Source of the DNA: Chloroflexota bacterium
GTDB lineage: Bacteria; Chloroflexota; Anaerolineae; B4-G1; SLSP01
Assembly (NCBI GenBank): GCA_009908585.1
Contig: JAAAOZ010000099.1
Coordinates: forward strand, 1-11,789
Reading direction: 5' to 3'
DNA length: 11,789 nt
Shown: positions 1 to 7,718 of the stretch, one piece after another
Numbering within the stretch: the stretch's first letter is position 1
Layout: every line of letters begins with the position of its first letter
Notes under the pieces: model-generated
What the model was told of the DNA's origin: nothing
The model's input: only the letters and a program-made list of their open reading frames with translations
Databases searched by the model: none
Made by a program: the position numbers and the translations under genes

Positions 1-3000
1 GCGCCTCCGCCCGCATCTGCGCCTCCGGTGCGGTCTGGCCCATCGCCTGGAGGTGGTCCAGCAGCAGCGCGCTGGGGTAGGTGGCCGAGGCGGTCGGCTC
101 GAAGGCGGCGGTGGGCAGGCGTTGCAGCGCATCCAAGCTCTCGACGAGTTGGCTGACGACGCCGGGGATGAGCTTGACCGTCAGCGCCTGCGTGCCGGGG
201 ATGGCGGTGTCGGGCAGCGTCAGCGTCTCGCTTAGCGCCGAAGCATTCGTCACAAGGCCGGCGCGCGTCAGGCGCTGCTCCTTGCCGTTGGGGACGACGC
301 GCACCTCTTTCCTGAGCGCGTCGGACATCGCGCTGCCCCATCCCGTGACCTGGAAGGGCTGGAGGCCGAAATCCAACACGCGGATGGGGAAATAGGCGGT
401 GGTCACGTCGTTCGGCGCGATGTCGATTTCGCGGCTCGCTGCGCCCAGCAACTCAAACCAACGCGCTTGTTCTACCTCCAATTGCAACGTCTGCGGTTCC
501 GGCAGATAGTTGTAGATGGCAACCGGCACGGAGATTTGATCGCCCACGGTGAGCGCGGGCGGCAGATCCACGTGGATGAAGAAATCCTGGTAGACGCGCA
601 GATCCGAGGTCGCGCTGCCCAGGCGGCCATCCTGGGCGGAGGCGAGCGCCGACACGCGCCAGGTGGTGATGCTATCGGCGACGGGGAATTCCACCTGCAA
701 GGCGCCGTTCTCATCCGTGACGGCGTTCGGCAGCCAGAGCAGCGTGTCGGCCATGGGCGGCAGGCGCGGCGTCTCCTCCTCGTCCGTCTCTGCGGGAGAT
801 TGGCCCAGACTTGGCAGCGCTTTGCTCTCCGCAGCGTCAGCCGTGGGGGATGTTGCCTCGGATTGGGGCTCGCTCTCGCCGTCGCGCTGCCACACATCGC
901 TGCTGTAGTGGAGGAGGGCCGGTGCGCCCACCAGGAGGAAGATCGCCACCGCGCTGAGGGCCACGGCGGGCCGCAGCCGGCGGGTGAGGATGAAATCCAC
1001 GGCGCGCAGCAGGAGGCCCACGGCCAGGACGATGAGGGCCAGCAGGGTGGGCCAGGCGAAGGCCGCCCCGTCGCTTAGCTGCATCGATACGAATAGCAGA
1101 TCTCCCACGATAAAGCCGAAGAGGAGGGTCAATCCCAGGCTCAGGCTGAGCACGCGATCTTGCTCCCGCGCGGCGAAGATCGAAGCGGCGACGAAGCCGC
1201 TCACGCCCACGAGCGTGAGGAATCGGAGCCAGCCGCCCTGCCCGATGATCCAATCGAAGATGTTGAGGAGGCGCTCGAAACTTCCGGCGTCATCGGATTG
1301 GGCCATCGGCAGCGAGGAGAGTAGGAATAGAAGTACGAGCACTGATCCGGCCGCCAGACCCATCCGCTGCCAGAACTGCCGGGCCGAGGTGACCGTTCTC
1401 CACATCGCGACGCCGTTCACGGCCAGGACGACCAAGGGCGTCAGCCAAAGGAGCGCGGTGAGTGCCCGTGTTAGGCTGGCGAGAGATTCGGTTTGACGCG
1501 CTCGCACGCGCGCCATCGCCTCGGCGTGGGAGTCGATGCGCAGGGTGAAGGGAGAGGACGCGGGCGCGACGGCGGCCAGCGAGGCCGTGGCGGCGCCCGC
1601 CTGTGCTCCGCGCAGGGCCGGCTCATCCGCCGGTTCCGTCCCGATCATATCAGGTAGCCCTTGGCCGCGCAGTTTGTATTGAGGCGTGAGCAGCGCCTCT
1701 TCCAGCAGGAAGGTGAGCTTGGCGATGGCGGGATCATACTCGTTCGCGGCGAAGTCGGATTCATCCACGATGGCGATGCCCAACTCGGCCGGCAGCCCTG
1801 TACCTTCCGCATTGGTGACCTGCACATTGACCGTCGCCGTGTCGCCGGGCCGATAGACGCTGGCGCCCGATGTGAGCGTCACGTTGAGATCACGGGCCGG
1901 TTCGACCACGACCAGGCGGGTGTCGCGCGCGGTTTCGCCGGAGCGAAGGATCTTGTAGGCGTGGAGGTGCAGCGTCCCGCCAAGATCGGGTGTAAGGTCG
2001 AGGACGATCTCTGCCTGGCCATCGACGACCGGGACTGTGCGACTCTGCACCGTTTGCCCGGTGCGGTTGATGTCGAGGTAGATGGCGCCCGCCGGCTCGG
2101 AGGTGAGGATCGTCAGGCGCATCGTATCGCCTACGCGATAGAGCGGCGCGTCGGGGCGGAGTAGCACGCTCTCTTCCGCTGCCGCGCCTGCGAAATCGAA
2201 CGCGCGCTGGGCCGTCGCGCCGTCGGGCGCGCGGGCCTCGATGTCCAGGCGGAGAGACGGCGCTTGCGGCGTGAAGTGCACCTCGGCCAGGCCATAGGGG
2301 CCGGTCTGCACCGTGAACATCTCCTCGGTGGCGGCGATGCGCACGGTCAAGTTGGCCTTGACGGGCGTGCCATCGGGGCGCTGGGTCAGCACGTAGAGAA
2401 TGTTCTCGACGCCGGGATGGAGTTGGCCCCCTTCCGGCACGGCCTCGATGTTCAGCCCCTGCGCCGAGATCGGCAGGGAGAGCCGTTGGGTCTCCGCGTG
2501 CTGAGGCGCATCCACGACCTGGGCTTCGATGTGGAATTGATGTTGGTCGGCCTCTGCTTTTTCTGTGTCCGCGTAGGCGGGGAGATCGAAGGCGAAATCG
2601 TAGTTGCCGCTGACGTCGGTCTGGCCCGTGAGGTGGACGGTGGTGGAGATCATGGGGCCTGGCGATCCCAGAATCGTCACATCGCCGTTGACGACGGGCT
2701 TGCCGAAGGCGTAGTCGGCGTGCAGGGCGCCCGTGACGCGCTCCCCAGGCCGGTAAAAATCGCGGTCGGTCGTCATATTGATGTCGAAGGTCGAGAGGTC
2801 AGCCGGCTCGGAGGCTATGGACACCTCCGGTGTCAGCACGGTGACGGTCTTCCGCGCGAGCCTCTCATCCAGCGTCGCGGTCAATTGGTAAGGCCCGTCG
2901 TTCACCTCGCGCGCGAGTTGGAAATCGGTGGCGGCCACGCCGTACTGCGAGGTGGTGAGCGTCTGGCGGAAGACGACGTTGCCTCTCGCATCGGCCACGG

Positions 3001-3532
3001 TGATGTCCAAAGGCTGCTCCGCCGCCGGACGGCGATCGAAGGCGCTGATCGCCAGCGCGCGGATGTGGATGACGTCCCCGGCTTGATAGAGCGGCTTGTC
3101 GGTGGTGAGGTGAATGCGATAGTCGCGCCGCACCCTCACGGGGTGCTCCAGGCTGTCGGAGCCGAGGTCAGAGCGCGTTTCGATGATGAGCATCTGCTCC
3201 GGGGCGGCGTTCTCCGGCACGGTGAACGTCACTTCGATGTTGCCGTCCACGTCCGTTCGGCCCTCAAATAGCGGAATTGCCCGGTTGCCATCCTGGGGAC
3301 GCATCAGCACGTTGACCGTGGCGTTGGGGAGCGGCGCAGCGTCGCGACTGTCGCGCACGACCACGCGCAGCGCGGCTTGGGCGCCGGGGATCAATCGCTG
3401 TTGGCCCAGCACAATCGTCTCGTGCTGCGAGAGGTGATCGGGCAAATTGACGTAGTAGAGGGTTGACCCCAGGAGGCCGCCCATCACAACGATGCTGATC
3501 AAGAGGGCCGACAGCCAACGTCTACGAGTCAT
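1..3532 (-). CDS. Alpha-2-macroglobulin-like protein with internal six-helix membrane region (3' end outside window)
   Basis: The frame is open from the ATG at 3532 (SD AAGGAAGG six bases upstream) to the window edge, giving 1177 codons of an incomplete gene. Residues about 7-28 form a signal anchor with basic MTRRR start and no lipobox. Macroglobulin (MG) repeats follow, each marked by a [D/G]xxxYxxG[D/E] signature: around Y149 (TTDKPLYQAGD), Y260 (FYRPGE), about 458-475 (DAPLYRVGD) and about 558 (VYRPGD). The last leads into a bait-region-type domain with IVDES near 590. Six hydrophobic segments lie at about 690-710, 725-744, 768-788, 796-816, 823-842 and 855-874, then an acidic linker (879-925), then the A2M domain (DTLLWLPNAVTDENG from 929; DSITTWRV to 960). 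The thioester position (1138-1153) reads RLPTAAFEPTASATYP, lacking both Cys and Gln of CxEQ. Family role: envelope-anchored protease trap or envelope-defence protein; without a thioester, covalent capture is unlikely. It lies 43 bases after the radical SAM gene, probably the same transcript. Confidence 0.93.
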   Translation of the reverse strand, partial: MTRRRWLSALLISIVVMGGLLGSTLYYVNLPDHLSQHETIVLGQQRLIPGAQAALRVVVRDSRDAAPLPNATVNVLMRPQDGNRAIPLFEGRTDVDGNIEVTFTVPENAAPEQMLIIETRSDLGSDSLEHPVRVRRDYRIHLTTDKPLYQAGDVIHIRALAISAFDRRPAAEQPLDITVADARGNVVFRQTLTTSQYGVAATDFQLAREVNDGPYQLTATLDERLARKTVTVLTPEVSIASEPADLSTFDINMTTDRDFYRPGERVTGALHADYAFGKPVVNGDVTILGSPGPMISTTVHLTGQTDVSGNYDFAFDLPAYADTEKAEADQHQFHIEAQVVDAPQHAETQRLSLPISAQGLNIEAVPEGGQLHPGVENILYVLTQRPDGTPVKANLTVRIAATEEMFTVQTGPYGLAEVHFTPQAPSLRLDIEARAPDGATAQRAFDFAGAAAEESVLLRPDAPLYRVGDTMRLTILTSEPAGAIYLDINRTGQTVQSRTVPVVDGQAEIVLDLTPDLGGTLHLHAYKILRSGETARDTRLVVVEPARDLNVTLTSGASVYRPGDTATVNVQVTNAEGTGLPAELGIAIVDESDFAANEYDPAIAKLTFLLEEALLTPQYKLRGQGLPDMIGTEPADEPALRGAQAGAATASLAAVAPASSPFTLRIDSHAEAMARVRARQTESLASLTRALTALLWLTPLVVLAVNGVAMWRTVTSARQFWQRMGLAAGSVLVLLFLLSSLPMAQSDDAGSFERLLNIFDWIIGQGGWLRFLTLVGVSGFVAASIFAAREQDRVLSLSLGLTLLFGFIVGDLLFVSMQLSDGAAFAWPTLLALIVLAVGLLLRAVDFILTRRLRPAVALSAVAIFLLVGAPALLHYSSDVWQRDGESEPQSEATSPTADAAESKALPSLGQSPAETDEEETPRLPPMADTLLWLPNAVTDENGALQVEFPVADSITTWRVSALASAQDGRLGSATSDLRVYQDFFIHVDLPPALTVGDQISVPVAIYNYLPEPQTLQLEVEQARWFELLGAASREIDIAPNDVTTAYFPIRVLDFGLQPFQVTGWGSAMSDALRKEVRVVPNGKEQRLTRAGLVTNASALSETLTLPDTAIPGTQALTVKLIPGVVSQLVESLDALQRLPTAAFEPTASATYPSALLLDHLQAMGQTAPEAQMRAEA

Positions 3533-3575
3533 CTGTTACCTTCCTTGTGGTCATAGTCTGATTTATACTGCAACC

Positions 3576-4286
3576 TCACGCCCCGCGCAGCTTGACCGTC
3601 GGGATCCAGCGCCGGGCGCGCTCGGCCATCGCTTCTAACTCGGCGGTGGTATAGGGCGTGATCTCCGCCAGGGTGGGATCCAAGATCCCCTGGGCTCGAA
3701 ATTGCTGCAAGATGTAGGTCTCCGCGCCGTCGATCCAGCGTGCCACTGCTTCGATGTCCGATGCGGTCAACAGATCAGGGACGACCGTGGTGCGGAGTTC
3801 GTAGGGCCGCCCGCTCTCGAGAATCAAGTTGATGCTGCGCTGGATGCGCGTTACATCGAAGCGGTGGCGCTCGCATCCGGCGAGTTGAGCGTACTTCTCC
3901 GGCGGGGCTTTGACGTCCATCGCGACGTAATCGACGAGTCCTTCGTCCATCAACGCGGCGAGCACATCGGGACGATAGCCGTTGGTATCTAATTTGATCG
4001 CCAGTCCATCGTTGCTGTGCTTGAGCTGGGAAATAAAATCCGCCAGATCCGGTTGCAGGGTCGGTTCGCCGCCGGTGATGACGACGCCCGTGATCATCCC
4101 CGCGCGCTGCTCCAGATGCGCCATCACCTGCGCTGCCGGGATAGAGGGGAGGGCCTCGGAGTGCAGTACCAGATCGGCGTTGTGGCACATCGGGCAACGA
4201 AAGTTACACCCGCCGGTGAAGAGTACCGTCGCGATGTGCCCTGGAAAATCGATCAATGATGTGCGTTGCCAGCCCTTGAGTTGCAT
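3576..4286 (-). CDS. Radical SAM activase, anaerobic ribonucleotide reductase activating protein (NrdG2-like)
   Basis: A 236-residue protein of the family annotated as anaerobic ribonucleoside-triphosphate reductase activating protein. Such enzymes use a [4Fe-4S] cluster and S-adenosylmethionine to install a glycyl radical on a partner enzyme in the cytoplasm. Visible motifs are SLIDFPG (10-16), the cluster motif CNFRCPMC (C27, C31, C34), GGEP (72-75, SAM binding), DTNG (100-103), a DYVAMDVKAP stretch near 119-128, and QQFRAQGILDP (194-204). All three cluster cysteines are present, so it should be active. The start at 4286 is preferred over an in-frame ATG 39 bases upstream because of the SD AAGGAGGAGG just before it and because family members begin close to the SLIDxPG motif. 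No glycyl-radical partner (nrdD or pfl-like) is in the window, so the substrate cannot be told from context. It sits between a PBP gene and a macroglobulin gene on the same strand. Confidence 0.9.
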   Translation of the reverse strand: MQLKGWQRTSLIDFPGHIATVLFTGGCNFRCPMCHNADLVLHSEALPSIPAAQVMAHLEQRAGMITGVVITGGEPTLQPDLADFISQLKHSNDGLAIKLDTNGYRPDVLAALMDEGLVDYVAMDVKAPPEKYAQLAGCERHRFDVTRIQRSINLILESGRPYELRTTVVPDLLTASDIEAVARWIDGAETYILQQFRAQGILDPTLAEITPYTTAELEAMAERARRWIPTVKLRGA

Positions 4287-4289
4287 TGT

Positions 4290-4299
4290 CCTCCTCCTT
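4290..4299 (-). promoter_or_regulatory. Shine-Dalgarno of the radical SAM gene (decides its start)
   Basis: AAGGAGGAGG on the minus strand, three to seven bases before the ATG at 4286. It is almost a full anti-SD match and lies downstream of the alternative in-frame ATG at 4325, which argues that the longer 249-residue reading is not the natural protein. Confidence 0.85.
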
Positions 4300-4325
4300 G
4301 GTTTTTCTCCAGTCGTATCACTCAC

Positions 4326-4354
4326 AGTTTAGCAGAGGTTGCCAAAATCCCCAA
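4326..4354 (-). promoter_or_regulatory. Possible promoter for the radical SAM / macroglobulin genes
   Basis: On the minus strand TTGGGG (4354-4349), a 17-base spacer and TAAACT (4331-4326) have the geometry of a sigma-70 type promoter, about 40 bases before the start codon. Matches to the consensus are only moderate (3/6 and 4/6). It lies just downstream of the hairpin at 4396-4425, as expected if the PBP transcript ends there and a new one begins, but read-through from the PBP gene is equally possible. Confidence 0.3.
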
Positions 4355-4395
4355 GCCGCGATAGGGCCTCCGCTGCGTTACTAGGATGTAAAGCG

Positions 4396-4425
4396 ACTGG
4401 GAGCAGCATCATCGCTGCTCCCAGT
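4396..4425. terminator. Strong hairpin between the PBP and radical SAM genes, probable transcription terminator
   Basis: A perfect 12-bp inverted repeat, ACTGGGAGCAGC and GCTGCTCCCAGT, with a six-base loop (ATCATC). It lies 58 bases past the PBP stop codon. Read on the minus strand, the direction of the genes, the hairpin is followed by TCGCTTTA, a poor U-tract; on the plus strand it is followed by TTATTG, slightly better. It could be a factor-assisted terminator for the PBP transcript, an RNA-stabilising 3' end, or a copy of a repeated element. Confidence 0.5.
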
Positions 4426-4431
4426 TTATTG

Positions 4432-4464
4432 CCCTTTGCCAAGGGTCGGAATACCATTCCGACC
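4432..4464. repeat. Second hairpin, GGTCGGAAT palindrome, with overlapping small stem
   Basis: GGTCGGAAT and ATTCCGACC (4444-4452 and 4456-4464) form a perfect 9-bp stem with a three-base loop. A competing 5-bp stem CCCTT/AAGGG (4432-4436 and 4441-4445) overlaps its left foot by two bases, so the two cannot form together. It lies 20 bases beyond the PBP stop. With the 12-bp hairpin at 4396-4425 it makes a cluster of palindromes within 70 bases, like a REP-type intergenic element or a double terminator. Whether it is repeated in the genome cannot be seen here. Confidence 0.5.
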
Positions 4465-4483
4465 TACGCCTGCCTCCTGACCG

Positions 4484-7400
4484 TCACGGATTGCTCTTCG
4501 GCACCACGTGGATCTGCACCGGGCCGGCTTCGGCCTGATTGCCCGCCGCATCGTAGGCGATGACGCGGAAGGAGTAGGCGCCGGGCGCCCCTAGCGTCCA
4601 GTTGATATTGTAGGGCGCCACGGTTCGCACATCAAATGGCTCCTCTTCATCGCCCTTGTAGAACTCCACGCGGTCGGTGGCATATTTGTCCTGTACCTCG
4701 GCGTTGATGTTGACCCACTCGTCGAATCCGTATTCGTACTCGGAGCCTTCCGTCGGATAGGTCAAATCGACTTTGGGCGGCTCATTGTCCACCGTCACCT
4801 GGATCGTCGCCTGGCGAACCTGCTGATCGTGCCCCACGACCTGAAGTTGCAGCGTGTACAGCCCGCTCTCCAGGGCGCTGGTATCGAAGTTCTCCAGCAG
4901 ATTGTTCTCCACCTGATTGCCGTGATCCGGCCCGATCTGCACCCACTCGGTGGGATTGAGGCCGCGCCCGAAGACGAGGCGGTAGAAGGCGAAGTTCCCG
5001 CCGCGCGCGTTGCCCTGGATCGGCACGACGCCCTTGATGTAGGAGTAGGCCACCGGTGAGGTGATTGACACCTCGGCCTGAGATTGGTTGGGGCCGTAGA
5101 TCGTGTCGTACTCGGTGGGCGGGATCGAAGGCCGCTGATCCTCCGGCAGGCTCTGGAGCCAATCCTCCGCTTCCGGCGGGAGCACCATGTAGACCTTCTC
5201 CTCCACCAGATCCGGCGGGGTGTAGATCGTCGCCAGCTTACCCGTCTCGCGATTGACCAGGAAGACCTGGTGGAGAGTGTCCTTTTCTGTCGGCTCGGTG
5301 CCGGGGATCATCAACTCCGTGCGGACGGGGCAATTGCCATTGGGTAATTTGCCGGATTTGGTACAGACTGCCACTTCCTCCAGCCCCTCCGGTCGCTCGA
5401 AGTTGACGATGGGGGCATCTAAGTGCGCGTATTCCATCACCGCGTGCCAGATGTAGGAGGCGCCCCGCGCCCCCGGTGTGTTGATCATATAATCGTCGGG
5501 GTCCTTGTTGCCCATCCACACCGCCGTGACGTACTGCGGCGTGAATCCCACCGTCCAGTTATCGGAGAAATTATTCGTCGTGCCGGTCTTCGCGGCGGCC
5601 GGACGCTCGTTCGCCAACTCCAGCGCGTTGGGGCGACCGAAAGCCGGTAGCCGCGCCTGGCGGTCGGAGAGGATGTTGGTGATCAGATAAGCGAGGCGCT
5701 CATCCAAAATGCGCTGCGATTCGGGCTGGTCATATTGGTAGAGGACATTGCCATTGCGATCCTCGACGCGCAGAATGGCAACCGGGTCCAGTTCGCGGAA
5801 TCCGGGCCGCTGCGCATCCTCGGAGATCGGTTTGCCTTGCATCACGCCGTTGTTGGCGAAGACGCTGAAAGCGTAGGCCATATCGATGGGATAGACCTCG
5901 CCGCTGCCCAGCGACAGGCTCAGGCCGTACTCGTGCAGGCCACGATCGATTGTGTTGATGCCCATACTGTGCGCCGTGCGAATCACATCATCGATGCCGG
6001 CCATGGACATCGCTTCCACGGCGGGGATGTTGAGTGACCGCGCCAGCGCGCTGCGCAGCGTGACCGGGCCGTGATATTTGCGGGTGTAGTTCTCCGGCAC
6101 GTAGGGCGCCATTCCCGGCCCCTGCTCGAAGGCTTGGCGCACGTCCAAGAACATCTGGCCGGCGTTGTAGCCCTGCGAGAGCAGTGTCACGTAAGTGAAG
6201 GGTTTGAACGATGAGCCGGGCTGACGTAAGCCGTCCACCGCGTAGTTGAACTTCCCGTCGATTTCCTCGTTCCAGTAGTCCGCGCTGCCGACCATAGCCA
6301 AAATCTCGCCCGTCGTGGGTCGCAGGACCATCACCGCCGCATTTTTGACGTTGTAATCGTTGCCGATGCGATTGGTGGGCACATCGGGGATGTACTGCGC
6401 GGCCTCGCACCCGTTAGCGACCTCCTCCGGGATCACCGCTGCCGGATTTCCGCCGGCGAGGATGCGGAGGTAGGTTTGCGTGGCGCACTCGGCCTGGCGA
6501 TTCAATTCCAGATCCAACGTCGTGTAGACGCGCAGCCCGCCGCCTGCCACCATCTGCGGGCCGAACATCTCTTCCAATTCGTTGCGCACATACATCGAGA
6601 AGTGTGGCGCCCTGATGTCGAAGCGCTGCGAGGACTCGGCCAGATCCCACGGCTCACTTTCAGCTTGCTCGGCCTGGGCGCTGGTGATGCAGCCCTCCTC
6701 GACCATCCGCTGGAGCACAATCTCCTTGCGGTCGCGCGCATCTTCCGGCGCATCGAAGGGATTGAGGCGCGGATATTGGGGAATTGCGATCAGCGTCGCG
6801 GCCTCGGAGAGCGACAACTCCTCTACCGATTTGTCGAAGTAGACGCGCGCGGCCGCGTCGATGCCGTAGGCGAGGTTCCCGTAGAGGTTGGTGTTGATAT
6901 ACCATTCCAAGATCTCTTCCTTCTCGTAGATGCGTGTCAGCTCGACGGAGATCAGGACCTCTTTAATCTTCCGCGCGTAGCTCTTCTCAAATCGCTCTTC
7001 CAGTGGGATCACCGAGTTCTTGACGACCTGCTGCGTGATCGACGAGCCACCCTGGATGCTTTCGCCCTGCAAGTTGCTGATGAACGCGCGCGTGATGCCT
7101 TGGATATCGAATCCGGGGTTCTCCCAGAAGCGCTTATCCTCCATCGCGATGGTTCCGCAGACGACGTACTCCGGCATCGAAGAGAGCGAGACCCAGTTGC
7201 GGTCGCCCGCGTTCGGATCGATGACCTCGTAGATCAACTCCATCTCTTGTTGGCCATCGCCGTTGGTATCCTCGCCCCAGGCGTAGATCTTGGTCGTCTC
7301 GAAAGTCTCCACACTCTTCGTCGCCACATCCTCTGGGGTGGGAAGGTTCTCCGTGATGAGCGAGTACGCGCCGGCCGCCGTGCCGACCCCCACACCGACG

Positions 7401-7555
7401 AGAATGGTCACCGCGATAAACATCACCAGTGTGACGACGCCCACAATCCGCAGGATCAAGTTGACCCCGGTGCGGCTCTTCTTTCGGCGCCGCTCCCGAT
7501 CTTTGATGATCATAGTGCGAATCAAGCGCACGGGCGTGCGATTTGTTGTTGTCAT
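4484..7555 (-). CDS. Class A penicillin-binding protein (PBP1A-type, transglycosylase/transpeptidase) with C-terminal Ig-like domains
   Basis: A 1023-residue bifunctional peptidoglycan synthase: it polymerises lipid II glycan strands and cross-links the peptides outside the membrane. Numbering from the ATG at 7555: a very basic cytoplasmic tail (1-30, with RERRRKK), one membrane helix (about 31-63), then a GT51 domain with catalytic Glu139 in AMEDKRFWENPG, GGSSITQQVVKN (169-180) and RKIKEVLISVELTRIYEKEE. The transpeptidase has SSFK (nucleophile S448, K451), SLN (507-509) and KTGTT (656-660). All catalytic motifs are intact; the usual His of EDxxFxxHxG is Asn. After the enzyme come two Cys (731, 742), a Pro/Glu-rich linker and two Ig-like domains (about 827-921 and 926-1019), more than usual for PBP1A (roughly 700-850 residues). 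The start at 7555 is chosen over the GTG at 7561, which lies within the SD. It heads the minus-strand block. Confidence 0.95.
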   Translation of the reverse strand: MTTTNRTPVRLIRTMIIKDRERRRKKSRTGVNLILRIVGVVTLVMFIAVTILVGVGVGTAAGAYSLITENLPTPEDVATKSVETFETTKIYAWGEDTNGDGQQEMELIYEVIDPNAGDRNWVSLSSMPEYVVCGTIAMEDKRFWENPGFDIQGITRAFISNLQGESIQGGSSITQQVVKNSVIPLEERFEKSYARKIKEVLISVELTRIYEKEEILEWYINTNLYGNLAYGIDAAARVYFDKSVEELSLSEAATLIAIPQYPRLNPFDAPEDARDRKEIVLQRMVEEGCITSAQAEQAESEPWDLAESSQRFDIRAPHFSMYVRNELEEMFGPQMVAGGGLRVYTTLDLELNRQAECATQTYLRILAGGNPAAVIPEEVANGCEAAQYIPDVPTNRIGNDYNVKNAAVMVLRPTTGEILAMVGSADYWNEEIDGKFNYAVDGLRQPGSSFKPFTYVTLLSQGYNAGQMFLDVRQAFEQGPGMAPYVPENYTRKYHGPVTLRSALARSLNIPAVEAMSMAGIDDVIRTAHSMGINTIDRGLHEYGLSLSLGSGEVYPIDMAYAFSVFANNGVMQGKPISEDAQRPGFRELDPVAILRVEDRNGNVLYQYDQPESQRILDERLAYLITNILSDRQARLPAFGRPNALELANERPAAAKTGTTNNFSDNWTVGFTPQYVTAVWMGNKDPDDYMINTPGARGASYIWHAVMEYAHLDAPIVNFERPEGLEEVAVCTKSGKLPNGNCPVRTELMIPGTEPTEKDTLHQVFLVNRETGKLATIYTPPDLVEEKVYMVLPPEAEDWLQSLPEDQRPSIPPTEYDTIYGPNQSQAEVSITSPVAYSYIKGVVPIQGNARGGNFAFYRLVFGRGLNPTEWVQIGPDHGNQVENNLLENFDTSALESGLYTLQLQVVGHDQQVRQATIQVTVDNEPPKVDLTYPTEGSEYEYGFDEWVNINAEVQDKYATDRVEFYKGDEEEPFDVRTVAPYNINWTLGAPGAYSFRVIAYDAAGNQAEAGPVQIHVVPKSNP

Positions 7556-7557
7556 AG

Positions 7558-7564
7558 CCACCTC
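7558..7564 (-). promoter_or_regulatory. Shine-Dalgarno of the PBP gene
   Basis: GAGGTGG on the minus strand, with GAGG five bases before the ATG at 7555. The in-frame GTG at 7561 is part of this element, so it is unlikely to be the start. Confidence 0.65.
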
Positions 7565-7659
7565 ATTTCATTGTCCAACGCTATTTGCATCTTTTCCGAA
7601 ATACCGACCGTCCGACGCTAGCCTTCGGGCCGATACGTCTGTTCCTTATAGATAGCGTT

Positions 7660-7687
7660 ATTATGCCTTGCTCTGTGGATTTGACAA
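7660..7687 (-). promoter_or_regulatory. Likely promoter of the PBP gene
   Basis: Minus strand TTGTCA (7687-7682), a 16-base spacer and CATAAT (7665-7660): five of six matches in each hexamer. It would give a 5' leader of about 95-100 bases before the ATG at 7555. It lies back to back with the ffh promoter at 7719-7746, with only 31 bases between the two -35 boxes, so the two transcription units may be co-regulated or compete. Confidence 0.5.
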
Positions 7688-7718
7688 GGGGAGCGTCAAT
7701 TTGAACGGCGCCTCACTC

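Noticed and set aside
467..1078. Plus-strand 203-residue open frame opposite the macroglobulin gene
   Set aside because: It lies entirely antisense to a well supported coding frame and shows no recognisable motif; an artefact of GC-rich codon use.
2264..3271. Plus-strand 335-residue open frame
   Set aside because: Antisense to the MG repeats; Gly/Arg/His-rich composition, no SD and no family resemblance.
3553..3575. TATAAA on the minus strand just before the macroglobulin gene, as a promoter
   Set aside because: No -35 element at a proper distance; co-transcription with the radical SAM gene is simpler.
6476..7621. Plus-strand 381-residue open frame
   Set aside because: Antisense to the PBP transglycosylase domain, which carries all expected catalytic motifs; low-plausibility composition.
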